64,000 bases of DNA from Shinella sumterensis (GCF_004514425.2 NZ_MYFN02000002.1:62001-126000), one strand, 5' to 3'. Positions 8,044 through 19,475 are shown, numbered from the stretch's first letter. Program-made: numbers and translations. Notes: generated by a model from the sequence alone, not told the origin.

Positions 8044-9231
8044 ATGACGCAGCCACGCCCCGGACCTGATATCGCCATGCTGGTGCTGGTTGTCCTGATC
8101 GGGCTCAATCTGCGGCCGTTCCTTGCCGCGCCGGCGCCGCTGCTTGCCGACATCGTCGCCGATACGGGCTTGGGCTACGGCGGTATCGCCATGCTCACCC
8201 TGCTTCCGATGGTGTTGATGGGGCTCGGCGCCTTCGCCGCGCCGGGTTTACAGGCGCGGATCGGAACGCGCCGTGGTCTGCTGGCTGCGCTCCTCGTTCT
8301 TCTTGCCGGCTCCGCGTTGCGTCTCGCCGCCCATGACGGCGTGTCCCTCATCCTGACCGCGGCGCTGTGCGGCATCGGCGTCGCCTTCATACAGGCGGCC
8401 TTTCCGGGCATCATCAAGGCGTCCTTCCCCGCCAGCGTGCCCGTCGTGACGGGCCTCTACTCCGCGATGATCATGACGGGCGGCGCCTTCGGGGCGCGGC
8501 TGATGCCGGCCTTCATGCAGGCGGGTTACAGCTGGCGGGCGGCGCTCGCCTGGCTCGCGGTGCCGGTGGCGATCGCACTCGTTGCGGCCTGGCGTATCCT
8601 CCCGGACGTTCGCTCGCGCATGCCGGACGGCGCGCTCACGCGGCACCTGTTGAGACGGCCGCGCACCTGGCTGCTGATGGCGGCGTTCGGCCTCGTCAAT
8701 GCCGGCTACACGTCGATGATCGCCTGGCTCTCGCCCTATTACCAGGCGCAGGGCTGGACGAGCGGCGACAGCAGCAGCCTCGTCGCGGTCATGGCCGTCT
8801 GTCAGGCTTTTGCCGCCCTGGGGCTACCGGTGCTCGCACGCAGCACGATCGATCGCCGCCCGTGGCTGTTTCTCACGATCGCATTGCAGGCCATGGGGTT
8901 TGCCGGATTGTCGGCCTTTCCCTCTTTCGCGCCGGTGGTCTGGGCCGGCCTGTGCGGTGCGGGTCTCGGCGGCGGTTTCGCGCTCGCCATCGTTGCGGCG
9001 CTCGATCATCTGCCGCGCCCTGAACAGGCCGGTGCGCTGGCGGCGCTGATGCAGGGCGGCGGCTTTCTCGTCGCGGCGCTCGGGCCTTACGCCATGGCCG
9101 TGCTGCACAACCGGACGGGCGGGTTTGCCGCCGGCTGGGCGCTGCATCTCGGCTGTGTGCTGGTGACCGCCTTGCTTTACCTGCGCCTCGACCCGCGATC
9201 CTATCCGCAGGCCATGCCGTCGACGCCGTGA
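8044..9231 (+). CDS. MFS transporter, CynX/NimT type
   Basis: 395 residues with about 12 hydrophobic segments in two halves. The N-terminus shows the GLNLRPFLAAPAPLL motif typical of the CynX/NimT (cyanate / nitroimidazole) MFS branch. The substrate cannot be fixed: members include the cyanate transporter CynX. The neighbour downstream, convergent, is ureidoglycine aminohydrolase, so a small nitrogen compound such as a ureide is possible but unproven. The start was taken at the ATG at 8044, immediately before the first hydrophobic segment, rather than the upstream ATG at 7978. Confidence 0.85.
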   Translation: MTQPRPGPDIAMLVLVVLIGLNLRPFLAAPAPLLADIVADTGLGYGGIAMLTLLPMVLMGLGAFAAPGLQARIGTRRGLLAALLVLLAGSALRLAAHDGVSLILTAALCGIGVAFIQAAFPGIIKASFPASVPVVTGLYSAMIMTGGAFGARLMPAFMQAGYSWRAALAWLAVPVAIALVAAWRILPDVRSRMPDGALTRHLLRRPRTWLLMAAFGLVNAGYTSMIAWLSPYYQAQGWTSGDSSSLVAVMAVCQAFAALGLPVLARSTIDRRPWLFLTIALQAMGFAGLSAFPSFAPVVWAGLCGAGLGGGFALAIVAALDHLPRPEQAGALAALMQGGGFLVAALGPYAMAVLHNRTGGFAAGWALHLGCVLVTALLYLRLDPRSYPQAMPSTP

Positions 9232-9257
9232 AAAACCCGCGCCGGGAATGGCGCGGG
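9231..9257 (-). terminator. Terminator between convergent genes
   Basis: Stem CCCGCGCC (9236-9243) / GGCGCGGG (9250-9257). Read on the minus strand it is followed by TTTTT, so it chiefly ends the ureidoglycine aminohydrolase gene. Confidence 0.75.
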
Positions 9258-9277
9258 CTGGATCGGATCGGCTGATG

Positions 9278-10114
9278 TCAGCGGCGAAGGCCGCCGGGCC
9301 GGAGCGCCATGTGGCGGTTGACGTCCTTGTAGAGGAGATAGCGGAACGGGCCGGGGCCGCCGGCGTAGCAGGCCTGCGGGCAGAAGGCGCGCAGCCACAT
9401 GAAATCGCCTGCCTCGACCTCCACCCAGTCCTGATTGAGGCGATAGACCGCCTTGCCCTCCAGCACATAGAGGCCATGTTCCATGACGTGCGTTTCGGCA
9501 AAGGGGATGACGGCGCCCGGCTGAAGCGTGACGATCGTGACATGCATGTCGTGGCGCAGGTCCGAGGGGTCGACGAAGCGCGTCGTCGCCCAGGCGCCGT
9601 TCGTGCCCGGCATGGCGTTGGGCGTGACGTCCTTGTCGTTCAGGATCAGCGGCTCGGGATGCGGCAGGCCTTCGACGGCCTCATAGGCCTTGCGGATCCA
9701 GTGGAAGCGGGCATGCGCGCCTGAGCGATTGTGCAGCGACCATTTCAGGCCCGGCGGCAGGAAGGCGTAGCCGCCCGGCTGTAGAACATGCGTGCCGGAT
9801 GGCAGCGTCAGTTCCACCGCGCCATCGACGACGAACAGCACGCCTTCGGCCTCGGGGTCCTGTTCCGGCCGGTCGCTGCCGCCGCCCGGTGCCACTTCCA
9901 TGATGTATTGCGAGAAGGTTTCGGCGAAGCCGGAGAGCGGGCGGGCTATGACCCAGAGCCGCGTGTCGTTCCAGAAGGGCAGGTAGCTGGTGACGATGTC
10001 CTGCATCACGCCCTTCGGGATCACCGCATAGGCCTCGGTGAACACGGCGCGTCCGGTCAGAAGGTCGCTTTGCGGCGGGTGGCCGCCGAGGGAGGAATAG
10101 TAGCTGCGTTGCAT
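9278..10114 (-). CDS. allE: (S)-ureidoglycine aminohydrolase
   Basis: A bicupin enzyme of purine (allantoin) breakdown that converts (S)-ureidoglycine to (S)-ureidoglycolate and ammonia. 278 residues. The N-terminus contains the family's GGHPPQSDLLTGRAVFTEAY and AVIPKGVMQDIVTSYLPFW. The metal site of the second cupin is present: Glu207, His209 and His213 in ETHVMEH, and Gln247 in CPQACY, matching the Glu/His/His/Gln set of characterised enzymes. No other allantoin genes lie in the window, so it works with genes elsewhere. The neighbouring MFS transporter may take part in uptake (inference). Confidence 0.92.
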   Translation of the reverse strand: MQRSYYSSLGGHPPQSDLLTGRAVFTEAYAVIPKGVMQDIVTSYLPFWNDTRLWVIARPLSGFAETFSQYIMEVAPGGGSDRPEQDPEAEGVLFVVDGAVELTLPSGTHVLQPGGYAFLPPGLKWSLHNRSGAHARFHWIRKAYEAVEGLPHPEPLILNDKDVTPNAMPGTNGAWATTRFVDPSDLRHDMHVTIVTLQPGAVIPFAETHVMEHGLYVLEGKAVYRLNQDWVEVEAGDFMWLRAFCPQACYAGGPGPFRYLLYKDVNRHMALRPGGLRR

Positions 10115-10185
10115 CGTCGTCTCAGGCCCTTGGTGTTGCGTGTTTTCAGTTTGTCGTGGAAGCGCTTGCGCGCTTCATGCAGCCG

Positions 10186-10854
10186 TCACGTCGCGCCGGC
10201 GTTTTCCAGCAGCGCCACGATGGCGGCGTAGCCGCGGCTGCGGGCATGGGCGAGCGGCGTCACGCCGTCATTGTCGGCAAGATTGACGTTCGCGCCTGCC
10301 TTGATCAGCAGGTCGACGATATCGACATGGCGCTGGCCGCCATCGCTGAGGATGATCGCTTCCAGAAGCGCCGTCCAGCCGAGGCGGTTTACGTGGTCGA
10401 CATCGACACCGGCCTTGATGAGCGTGTCGACCGTTTCGACATGCCCGCGCTCGGCGGCGGGGATGAGGGCGGTGCCGCCATAGCGGTTGATGCTCTTGAG
10501 GTCGGCGCCGTGTTTGAGTGTCAGGTTGAGGATGTCGAGGTGACCGCGTGCGCCGGCATACAGATAGGGGCTGTCGCTGATCGCGTCCTTGGCGTTGACG
10601 TCGGCACCGGCCTCGATCAGTGCCCGCGCGGCCTCCACTTTGTTGCCGTGCGTCGCCACGAGCAGCGGCGTTGCGCCGTTCTCATCGCGCGCATCGATCT
10701 CCGCTCCCTCTTTCAGAAGCGTGGCGATTGCCGTAGCGTCGTTTGCGGCGGCAGCTTTGTGAAGGTCGGAGGTCATGGCGTTTCCGGCGGCGAGAAGGGG
10801 ATGGCAAAGCGCTGCAAGAAAAAGCCAGGCGAAGAGCAGGACGGATTTCAGCAT
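10186..10854 (-). CDS. Exported ankyrin-repeat protein
   Basis: 222 residues. A signal peptide (MLKSVLLFAWLFLAALCHPLLAA) is followed by about six ankyrin repeats, with typical units such as DENGATPLLVATHGNKVEAA and NRYGGTALIPAAERGH. Likely periplasmic and protein-binding; partner unknown. An in-frame ATG at 10941 would put 29 extra residues before the signal peptide and was rejected. It lies 71 bp downstream of, and in line with, the ureidoglycine aminohydrolase start side; no functional link is apparent. Confidence 0.85.
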   Translation of the reverse strand: MLKSVLLFAWLFLAALCHPLLAAGNAMTSDLHKAAAANDATAIATLLKEGAEIDARDENGATPLLVATHGNKVEAARALIEAGADVNAKDAISDSPYLYAGARGHLDILNLTLKHGADLKSINRYGGTALIPAAERGHVETVDTLIKAGVDVDHVNRLGWTALLEAIILSDGGQRHVDIVDLLIKAGANVNLADNDGVTPLAHARSRGYAAIVALLENAGAT

Positions 10855-10985
10855 GCATGATCCCGTTGACGTATGGGCGGGAAAGCTAGCAGGCATGAGG
10901 GGCATTAGAAAATTAAATATATAAATCCCCATCATTCGCATCGTGAAAGTCCGAACGGCCGATTGCTATCCCCTGATACGGAGAA

Positions 10986-11011
10986 CCCGGCACGGATCGC
11001 TCCGCACCGGG
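10986..11011 (-). terminator. Probable terminator after pseudoazurin gene
   Basis: Inverted repeat CCCGGCACGGA / TCCGCACCGGG with a 4-base loop, located 27 bp beyond the pseudoazurin stop. It has two imperfect pairs and only a short T-rich tail, so it is a moderate candidate. Confidence 0.5.
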
Positions 11012-11038
11012 CCCAACCCCCGCCGCAAAGAAAGTCGT

Positions 11039-11485
11039 TCAGAGACCCGCCGCAGCGATCTCGGCATCCAGGCGCTCGCGCGCCTTCTTCGGCAGCTTGC
11101 CGGTCTTGACCGCATCGAGATTGGCCGGTGCGTCACCGACGACTACGAGGCCAACCATGCCCATGCCGACATGCGGCGTGCACTTGACGCCATAGGCGCC
11201 GGCCTTGTCGAAGGTGACCTTGTAGGTCTCGTTCATCTTGCTCTTGAAGGCCGCGGCCCCCTCGGGGATCATGTCCTTGATCGTCTCGACATTGTGCCCC
11301 TTGTCCGTCGGGATGAAGGTGACCGTATCCCCCGGCGCGACCTTCACGAAGGCCGGCTCGAACACCATGGCGCCCGCGGCCCCCTTGTTGAGCATGTGCA
11401 CCTCGAAATCCGCCGACGCTGCCGGAAGCGCCAATGCCAGGATGACCGCTGCCGCGCCGACGATGCTCTTTGCCATGATACGCAC
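11039..11485 (-). CDS. Pseudoazurin (periplasmic blue copper protein)
   Basis: A small type-1 copper electron carrier that donates electrons to copper nitrite reductase or other periplasmic acceptors. 148 residues including a signal peptide ([18 protein letters not shown]). The mature part starts [11 protein letters not shown]. The four copper ligands are visible: His in DKGHNVE, then Cys, His and Met in [14 protein letters not shown] at 11485 preceded by AGGAG at 7 bases fits better than the ATG nine bases later. An FNR-type box 71 bp upstream suggests induction at low oxygen. No denitrification genes lie in the window, so its redox partner is elsewhere. Confidence 0.93.
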   Translation of the reverse strand: MRIMAKSIVGAAAVILALALPAASADFEVHMLNKGAAGAMVFEPAFVKVAPGDTVTFIPTDKGHNVETIKDMIPEGAAAFKSKMNETYKVTFDKAGAYGVKCTPHVGMGMVGLVVVGDAPANLDAVKTGKLPKKARERLDAEIAAAGL

Positions 11486-11555
11486 TGGAGTTCTCCTTGA
11501 TGACGAACGTCTCTCGTTCCTGCGCAAGAGGTACCGCCGCGCGAGGCGGCCTTCT

Positions 11556-11569
11556 TTGACGTTGATCAA
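11556..11569 (-). promoter_or_regulatory. FNR/FixK-type binding site
   Basis: TTGACGTTGATCAA, a dyad matching the TTGAT-N4-ATCAA consensus of FNR-family regulators (FnrN, FixK, NnrR) with one mismatch. It lies 71 bp upstream of the pseudoazurin start, a plausible place for activation. Confidence 0.65.
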
Positions 11570-11636
11570 ACAGGCTGGCGGTCCCGGGCGTGGCGTGCTG
11601 TCGCAGGAGATGCCGCCTTTTTCGGCATGGGGACGG

Positions 11637-12242
11637 TCAGCGCCAGCGTGCCGTGCGCTCGATCCATTCACGCGTCCGCGCTTCGGGATCCGCGTTCAGC
11701 GTGATGTCGGTGACGACGGCTGCCACATCCGCACCGTTCTCGAACACCGCCGCAAGCCGGTCCGGGTTCAGCCCGCCGATGGCGACGAGCGGCATGGTGC
11801 CGATGCGCGCCTTCCATGTCTTCAGCCGTTCCACGCCCTGCGGCGCCCATTTCATCTTCTTGAGGATCGTCGGCCAGACAGGGCCCAGGGCGATATAGTC
11901 CGGCTGTGCGGCGAGCGCGGTTTCCAGCTCCGTTTCGTCATGGCTCGACAGGCCGAGCTTCAGGCCGGCGGCGCGGATGGCCGTAATATCGGCATCGGCG
12001 AGATCCTCCTGTCCGAGATGCACGAAGTCGCAGCCTTCTTCGACGGCGGTCTGCCAGTAGTCGTTGATAACAAGCACGCAGCCGTGCCCGGCGCAGGCGA
12101 TCTTGGCACGGCGGATGTGCTGGCGCAGGTCGTCTTCCGAGACATCCTTCATGCGCAGCTGCACGAGCTTGACGCCGATGGGCACGAGGCGCTCGATCCA
12201 GTCGGCGCTGTCGACGATCAGGTAGAACGGATCGAGTTTCAT
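11637..12242 (-). CDS. thiE: Thiamine phosphate synthase
   Basis: Joins HMP pyrophosphate and the thiazole phosphate into thiamine monophosphate. A TIM-barrel protein of 201 residues with [10 protein letters not shown] near the N-terminus, LVINDYW, HLGQEDL, the [11 protein letters not shown] loop and a C-terminal [14 protein letters not shown] phosphate-binding stretch. The sequence is of the somewhat divergent short ThiE type seen in alphaproteobacteria ([18 protein letters not shown] in place of the usual TxTK loop). ATG overlaps the thiG stop in ATGA. Last gene of the riboswitch-controlled thi operon. Confidence 0.92.
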   Translation of the reverse strand: MKLDPFYLIVDSADWIERLVPIGVKLVQLRMKDVSEDDLRQHIRRAKIACAGHGCVLVINDYWQTAVEEGCDFVHLGQEDLADADITAIRAAGLKLGLSSHDETELETALAAQPDYIALGPVWPTILKKMKWAPQGVERLKTWKARIGTMPLVAIGGLNPDRLAAVFENGADVAAVVTDITLNADPEARTREWIERTARWR

Positions 12243-13012
12243 GCGAAGACGGCCTTTCCGATGACGGGGGTGGAGGGAACCGCCATGTCGCGCGGTTCTA
12301 GCGGACGGGCCGCATGCGCCAGCCGCCCTGCTTCGAGCGCAAGCGCGAAGGCCTCGGCCATGGCGACCGGGTCGCCGGCGTTCGCAACGGCGGTGTTGAG
12401 CAGGACGGCATCGTAACCGAGTTCCATGACGGTTGCCGCATGCGAGGGGCGGCCGATGCCGGCATCGACGATCAGCGGCACGTCGGGGAATTGCGCCCGG
12501 AAGCTGCGCAGCGCCTGCGGATTGACCGGCCCCATGGCCGAGCCGATCGGCGCGCACCAGGGCATCAGCACATGGCAGCCGGCTTCCAGAAGCTTTTCCG
12601 CCACCACGAGATCGTCCGTCGTGTAGGGGAAAACCTGGAACCCTTCGGCCGTCAGGATGCGTGCCGCCTCGACGAGACCGAAGACATCCGGCTGGAGCGT
12701 GTCGTGGTGGCCGATGACCTCCAGCTTGATCCAGTCGGTGCGGAACACGTCGCGCGCCATCTTCGCCGTCAGCACGGCCTCCTGCACGCTGTGGCATCCC
12801 GCCGTGTTGGGCAGAACGCGAACGCCAAGCGCGCGGATCATCTCGAAGAACGCGCCGCCCGCCTTGCCGCCCGCGGTCTCGCGGCGCAGCGAGACGGTGA
12901 CGATTTCCGTCTTCGAGCGCCGCACGGCTTCGGCAAGAATAGCGGGCGAGGGGTAGCGGGCCGTGCCCAGCAGAAGACGCGACCGGACGGTAACGTCGTA
13001 GAGCTTCAGCAT
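12239..13012 (-). CDS. thiG: Thiazole synthase
   Basis: Makes the thiazole phosphate carboxylate from deoxyxylulose 5-phosphate, ThiS thiocarboxylate and dehydroglycine. 257 residues, usual size. The Schiff-base Lys is in DWIKLEVIG (about residue 96). Other conserved stretches are [33 protein letters not shown] and [12 protein letters not shown]. Starts 1 bp after thiS and overlaps thiE, so translation is coupled. Confidence 0.97.
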   Translation of the reverse strand: MLKLYDVTVRSRLLLGTARYPSPAILAEAVRRSKTEIVTVSLRRETAGGKAGGAFFEMIRALGVRVLPNTAGCHSVQEAVLTAKMARDVFRTDWIKLEVIGHHDTLQPDVFGLVEAARILTAEGFQVFPYTTDDLVVAEKLLEAGCHVLMPWCAPIGSAMGPVNPQALRSFRAQFPDVPLIVDAGIGRPSHAATVMELGYDAVLLNTAVANAGDPVAMAEAFALALEAGRLAHAARPLEPRDMAVPSTPVIGKAVFA

Positions 13013-13013
13013 G

Positions 13014-13207
13014 TCAGCCTCCCTGCATGGGGGAGAGGATCTCGATCCGGTCCCGCTCGCCGAGCGTGAAGGCGGCGCGATCCTCGCGGTGGACGAGCTC
13101 TCCGTTCACCGCTGTCGCGAGCCATTCGCCCTCGTATTCGAGGACATCGAGCAGGGCGGCGAGTGTCGTCGCCGCCACGTCCTGTTCCTCGCCGTTGATG
13201 ATTAAGG

Positions 13208-13211
<4 letters not shown>
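13014..13211 (-). CDS. thiS: Sulfur carrier protein ThiS
   Basis: A ubiquitin-like 65-residue carrier that brings sulfur to ThiG as a C-terminal thiocarboxylate. Ends in the required Gly-Gly (LSPMQGG) and starts with the beta-grasp strand MTLIINGEE. Overlaps thiO by ATGA. No thiF is present in the operon, so adenylation of ThiS must be done by a ThiF/MoeB-type enzyme encoded elsewhere. Confidence 0.95.
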
Positions 13212-16092
<2,881 letters not shown>

Positions 16093-16114
16093 TCACGGAT
16101 ATCCTGCCACAGCG

Positions 16115-16212
16115 CTTGCACCGTCCCTACGCCAGTATGAACTGGATCAGGTTCAACGGGTCACTGCGCTGCGAAAGCCAGCAGTATCTCAGCCCCTTGT
16201 CGGGACCCCCCT
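16115..16212 (-). ncRNA. TPP riboswitch (thi box)
   Basis: Read on the minus strand, GGGGGGTCCCGACAAGG opens the P1 and J regions, CTGAGATACTGC is the conserved pyrimidine-sensing element, ACCCGTTGAACCTGATC is the pyrophosphate-sensing side, and CGTAGGGACGGTGC closes it. All hallmark segments of the TPP aptamer are present in order. It should lower expression of the thi operon when thiamine pyrophosphate is plentiful. Confidence 0.96.
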
Positions 16213-16225
16213 GGTGAATGCCTTA

Positions 16226-16254
16226 AGCAAAAACGCTATGGGCTGATTTGTCAA
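16226..16254 (-). promoter_or_regulatory. Candidate housekeeping promoter of thi operon
   Basis: On the minus strand TTGACA (16254-16249) is followed by 17 bases and TTTGCT (16231-16226), a perfect -35 with a poor -10. Its predicted start falls just before the aptamer. Confidence 0.45.
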
Positions 16255-16313
16255 CGGGGTTATTTGTGTAACGTAACGCTTACTGATTCGCGTGCAAATG
16301 ATGCCTGCAGCTT

Positions 16314-16352
16314 CCCCCGTCATCCTCGGGTCAAGCCCGAGGATGACGGGGG
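16314..16352. repeat. Palindromic intergenic repeat
   Basis: CCCCCGTCATCCTCGGG, a TCAAG-centred turn, then the exact reverse complement. The same kind of GTCATCCTCGGGCTTGACCC palindrome is widespread between genes in Rhizobiaceae and other alphaproteobacteria. Can form a long hairpin. Confidence 0.7.
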
Positions 16353-16374
16353 TGGCTGTGTCCTGGTTGCAGGC

Positions 16375-16406
16375 AAAAAGAAACGGCGAGGTTATGCCTC
16401 GCCGTT
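16375..16406 (-). terminator. Rho-independent terminator of the BI-1 gene
   Basis: On the minus strand AACGGCGAGGC / CCTCGCCGTT forms the stem and is followed by TCTTTTT. It lies about 40 bp after the stop codon of the gene at 16446. Confidence 0.85.
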
Positions 16407-16445
16407 CAATCAGACCCGCTGATCAAGAGTCAGCCGCTCTGGTTA

Positions 16446-17162
16446 CTACTCGCGTTCGCCCGTGAAATTCAGCAGCAGCTGGAAGATGTTGACGAAGTTC
16501 AGGTAGAGCGAGAGCGCGCCGAACACGGCCATCTTCTGCTGGGATTCCTGGTCGATGTTCTCCGCATATTGTTCCTTGATGTTCTGCGTATCCCAGGCCG
16601 TCAGGCCGACGAAGACGAGGATACCGATCACGGAGATCGCGAACTGCAGGGCGCTGGAGCCCAGGAAGATGTTGACGATCGAAGCGATCACGACGCCGAT
16701 CAGGCCCATGATCAGGAACGAGCCGAACTTCGACAGGTCACGCTTCGTCACATAGCCGTAAAGGCTCGTGGCGCCGAACATGGTTGCGGCGATGAAGAAG
16801 GTGCGCGCGATGCTCATGCCGGTGAAGACGAGGAACACCGATGCGAGCGAGAGGCCCATGACGGCGCAGAACGCCCAGAAGGTTATCTGTGCCGTGCTGG
16901 CCGACATCGTCTGGATCTTGAACGAGAAGAAGAAGACGAAGGCGAGCGGCGCCAGCATCACCACCCACTTGAGCGGCGACGAGAAGATCGGCACGTAGAG
17001 CGCCGGCGTGGAGCCGACGATGAAGGCAACGAGGCCGGTGATAACAAGGCCGGCGCCCATGTAGTTGTAGACGCGCAGCATGTGCTGGCGCAGGCCTTCG
17101 TCGAAGAGGGCAGCGGACTGCGCCTGTGCGCCGTAGCCAAATCGCTGTTGTACGGGTTCCAT
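16446..17162 (-). CDS. Bax inhibitor-1/YccA family membrane protein
   Basis: 238 residues with seven hydrophobic segments, the standard BI-1 layout. The family's C-terminal AWDTQNIKEQY and ALSLYLNFVNIFQLLL are present. E. coli relatives (YccA, YbhL) modulate inner-membrane proteolysis or ion leak, but the role here is not known. Start at the ATG preceded by AAGGAGA on the minus strand. A single-gene unit with its own terminator. Confidence 0.92.
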   Translation of the reverse strand: MEPVQQRFGYGAQAQSAALFDEGLRQHMLRVYNYMGAGLVITGLVAFIVGSTPALYVPIFSSPLKWVVMLAPLAFVFFFSFKIQTMSASTAQITFWAFCAVMGLSLASVFLVFTGMSIARTFFIAATMFGATSLYGYVTKRDLSKFGSFLIMGLIGVVIASIVNIFLGSSALQFAISVIGILVFVGLTAWDTQNIKEQYAENIDQESQQKMAVFGALSLYLNFVNIFQLLLNFTGERE

Positions 17163-17189
17163 CTCATATCTCCTTGTGGAAACGGTTGA

Positions 17190-17963
17190 TCAGTAGAGCG
17201 TGCGCGAAAGTTCGCGCGCGGTTTGCGTCAGGTCGTCGGCCTTGCGGCTTTCGGACACCAGGGCATACGCGACGTCGCCGATCTGCCAGTAGGCGGCCTT
17301 GGCATTGTCGGCGTGGAACAGCAGGACATGCTGCACGGCAAACGAGCCCGGGCGCACGGCGAAGAGCGAGAGGCGTTCGTTCGCCTCCGGCTGAAGCACC
17401 AGCTCGACGCTCGGGCCATAGGCCGAGGGGAAGACCTGCGTATCGAGGACAGTCCAGCCTTTCGGCAGGTCGGGCAGGACGATGGCGGTCGCCGAACGGA
17501 TTTCCGCACGGTCGAACGTTTCCGTCTCCGGCTGCGATGCCATCGTGTCGCGCAGAAGCGTCGTCCGGTGGGCGCGCACCGCTTCCTCCACGAAGGCCGG
17601 CGGCTGCATCGAGGCGATGACCTCGGTCGCGCCGAAGGGGCCGAAGACGGCATGCGCGACCCAGCCTGCCGCGACGAAGAGCGCGATCGCGGCAGCCCGG
17701 CGGAAGACCGCAAGGATGCGGCGGCGTGACAGCGAACGCTCCAGCTGGCGCGCGGCCTCCCGCGTCTCCTGCCGGATCACGGTGCGGTGGTCTGCAAGCG
17801 CCAGGCGCAGTTCGTCGCGCACGCGCAGGTCCTTCATGATCTGCGCGGCGACGGCCGGGCGCTCGGACAGGTAGGCCTCTACCTCGATGCGCCGTCCGAC
17901 GGCCAGCTGGTCGTCGACATAGGCGTTGAGATCGGCTTCGAGGATGGGGTCATTGCTGGTCAT
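17190..17963 (-). CDS. Anti-sigma factor (membrane)
   Basis: 257 residues with a cytoplasmic N-terminal sigma-binding region (ILEADLNAYVDDQLAVGRR, then VEAYLSERPAVAAQI), one membrane helix at about 112-130 (AAAIALFVAAGWVAHAVFG) and a periplasmic C-terminal domain. There is no HxxxCxxC zinc motif, so it is not a ZAS-type anti-sigma. It overlaps the ECF sigma gene upstream by 14 bp, the normal arrangement for a cognate regulator. Expected to hold the sigma factor at the membrane until an envelope signal arrives; the signal is unknown. Confidence 0.87.
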   Translation of the reverse strand: MTSNDPILEADLNAYVDDQLAVGRRIEVEAYLSERPAVAAQIMKDLRVRDELRLALADHRTVIRQETREAARQLERSLSRRRILAVFRRAAAIALFVAAGWVAHAVFGPFGATEVIASMQPPAFVEEAVRAHRTTLLRDTMASQPETETFDRAEIRSATAIVLPDLPKGWTVLDTQVFPSAYGPSVELVLQPEANERLSLFAVRPGSFAVQHVLLFHADNAKAAYWQIGDVAYALVSESRKADDLTQTARELSRTLY

Positions 17964-18495
17964 CGCCAGTGCCTCCGACAATCCTGAGATGCGTGACGGT
18001 CGCGGACGGGCCGCTTTGTTCGAATGTGCGCAGGCGTTCGCGCGCCCGGGCAACGCGTGACATCAGCGTTCCCACGGGAATGCCGAGGGCGGTCGCCGCT
18101 TCCTGGTAGGAAAGCTCCTCGATGGCGACGAGGTGCAGGGCCGCGCGTTGCTCTTCGGGAAGCGTGAAGAAGGCGTTGCGCAGCTGCGTGAGGCGCACCG
18201 AATGATCCTGACTGGCCGGTATCGCGGTCTCGGCGATTTCGGCCGCACCATCGTGGCGGCGCTGCATCGAACGGCGCTGGCGCAAGCGGTCCACATGCGC
18301 ATTGTGCAGGATCGACATCAGCCAGTTGCGGACATTCGCGCCGGTGCGGAATGTGCCCTGCCGCTCATAAGCCTTCACCAGCGCGTCGTGTACGAGGTCC
18401 TCGGCATCATCCGGATTGCGGACGAGCGAAAGTGCGTAGCGCCTGAGCGCCGCAAGCTGTCCGATCACGTTGAAGCCGGGTGTCTTTGCGTTCAT
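17950..18495 (-). CDS. ECF RNA polymerase sigma factor
   Basis: 181 residues. Region 2 covers about 14-78 (ALSLVRNPDDAEDLVHDALVKAYE, then VRNWLMSILHNAHVDRLRQRR). Region 4 covers about 108-160 (LPEEQRAALHLVAIEELSYQEAA, then GIPVGTLMSRVARARERLR). It is not the general-stress EcfG because nepR and phyR are not adjacent and it is instead paired with a membrane anti-sigma. Nine thymidines lie in its upstream leader (18541-18549). Targets unknown; usually includes its own promoter. Confidence 0.92.
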   Translation of the reverse strand: MNAKTPGFNVIGQLAALRRYALSLVRNPDDAEDLVHDALVKAYERQGTFRTGANVRNWLMSILHNAHVDRLRQRRSMQRRHDGAAEIAETAIPASQDHSVRLTQLRNAFFTLPEEQRAALHLVAIEELSYQEAATALGIPVGTLMSRVARARERLRTFEQSGPSATVTHLRIVGGTGDDQQ

Positions 18496-18549
18496 GCCCC
18501 AATATACGAGAGCCGCGCGGCTTCCATTCCATCGGCTGCCAAAAAAAAA

Positions 18550-18987
18550 TCAGAGCCAGTGGAGAACGATGGCGGCGAGCAGGAGGTAGCGGCCGAACTT
18601 GGCGATGGAGACGACGAGCAGGAAACGGAAAAACGGCTCGCGCATGATGCCGGCGGCCACCGTCAGGGGATCGCCGATGATCGGTGCCCAGCTGAGAAGC
18701 AGGCTCCACCAGCCGTATTTGCGATACCAGTTTCCGGCATGCTCGAGGCTTGCGGCGTTGACGGGGAACCAGCGCGCATGGCGGTATCGCTCGATGCCAC
18801 GGCCAAGCAGCCAGTTGACGACGGAGCCGAGCACGTTGCCCGTTCCCGCGACGATGATCAAAAGGCTGGGTGAACGGCTGCCGGCGGCTAGAAGGCCGAC
18901 GAGCACCGCTTCGGATTGTGCCGGAAGGATGGTGGCGGCGATGAAGGCGGCCAGGAAAAGGCCGCCATAGGCCGCAAGTGCGCTCAT
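18550..18987 (-). CDS. YqaA family membrane protein (DedA-like)
   Basis: 145 residues with three to four membrane segments. The SNARE-associated/DedA-type core appears as QSEAVLVGLLAAG, GTGNVLGSVVNWLLGRG and SWAPIIGDPLTVAAG. Relatives are linked to membrane lipid transport, but this short YqaA branch is uncharacterised. The start has GGAG 11 bases upstream and places the first hydrophobic segment near the N-terminus. It is 54 bp upstream of the sigma factor gene and could share its transcript. Confidence 0.85.
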   Translation of the reverse strand: MSALAAYGGLFLAAFIAATILPAQSEAVLVGLLAAGSRSPSLLIIVAGTGNVLGSVVNWLLGRGIERYRHARWFPVNAASLEHAGNWYRKYGWWSLLLSWAPIIGDPLTVAAGIMREPFFRFLLVVSIAKFGRYLLLAAIVLHWL

Positions 18988-19128
18988 CCGGGCATCTCCG
19001 TCATACCGCTCTCCGTCGACGCGCCGCAATGCACGCCCGTCTCCGATAAACGGTACGGCCGGCCTAGGAAAGGGCGTGACAGGTCTTTATCGCGGTATGG
19101 GCGGCCGGTCCGGCCTTTGCATTCGTGC

Positions 19129-19353
19129 TCAGCAGAGGGCGGACCGGTTCATCAGCATGATGTCGTTCGACGTCAGCATGATGCGGGACGGTTCGTCGAT
19201 CTCGTTCAGCACAGCCCGCAGTGCCGTGTCGAGGCAATATTCGACGGCCTCGACGTCGAGGCCTTTGGCGGTCTCCACGGCGAAGGCGAGCATTCGCGCC
19301 AGCGCCATCAGTTCCGCGCCGCGGTCTTCCATTTCGATCGTATCGATTTTCAT
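19129..19353 (-). CDS. Small hypothetical protein
   Basis: 74 residues, acidic and helix-rich (GAELMALARMLAFAVETAKG, then LDVEAVEYCLDTALRAVLNEI), with no signal peptide or membrane segment. GGGGG precedes the ATG on the minus strand. It lies 122 bp beyond tfuA in the same direction; whether it belongs to that operon is uncertain. No family recognised. Confidence 0.55.
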   Translation of the reverse strand: MKIDTIEMEDRGAELMALARMLAFAVETAKGLDVEAVEYCLDTALRAVLNEIDEPSRIMLTSNDIMLMNRSALC

Positions 19354-19475
19354 ACGTGCTGGCCCCCGCCGCGTCGAACTTTACCCCTGCCTGTGAGTAT
19401 AGGCGTGGCGACCGGCTTTGGCGCGTGACTCCGGCGTGACACACGCGGAATGCGAAATTGTATGACGAAAGCGGT

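Noticed and set aside
12243-12797. Extended reading of thiE to 386 codons
   Set aside because: The upstream part overlaps thiG in another frame; the true start is the ATG at 12242 in the ATGA overlap.
19129-19353. Small 74-residue gene considered as a second RiPP precursor of the cassette
   Set aside because: It is 122 bp away from tfuA and has neither a repeated C-terminus nor resemblance to the 79-residue peptide; listed only as hypothetical.
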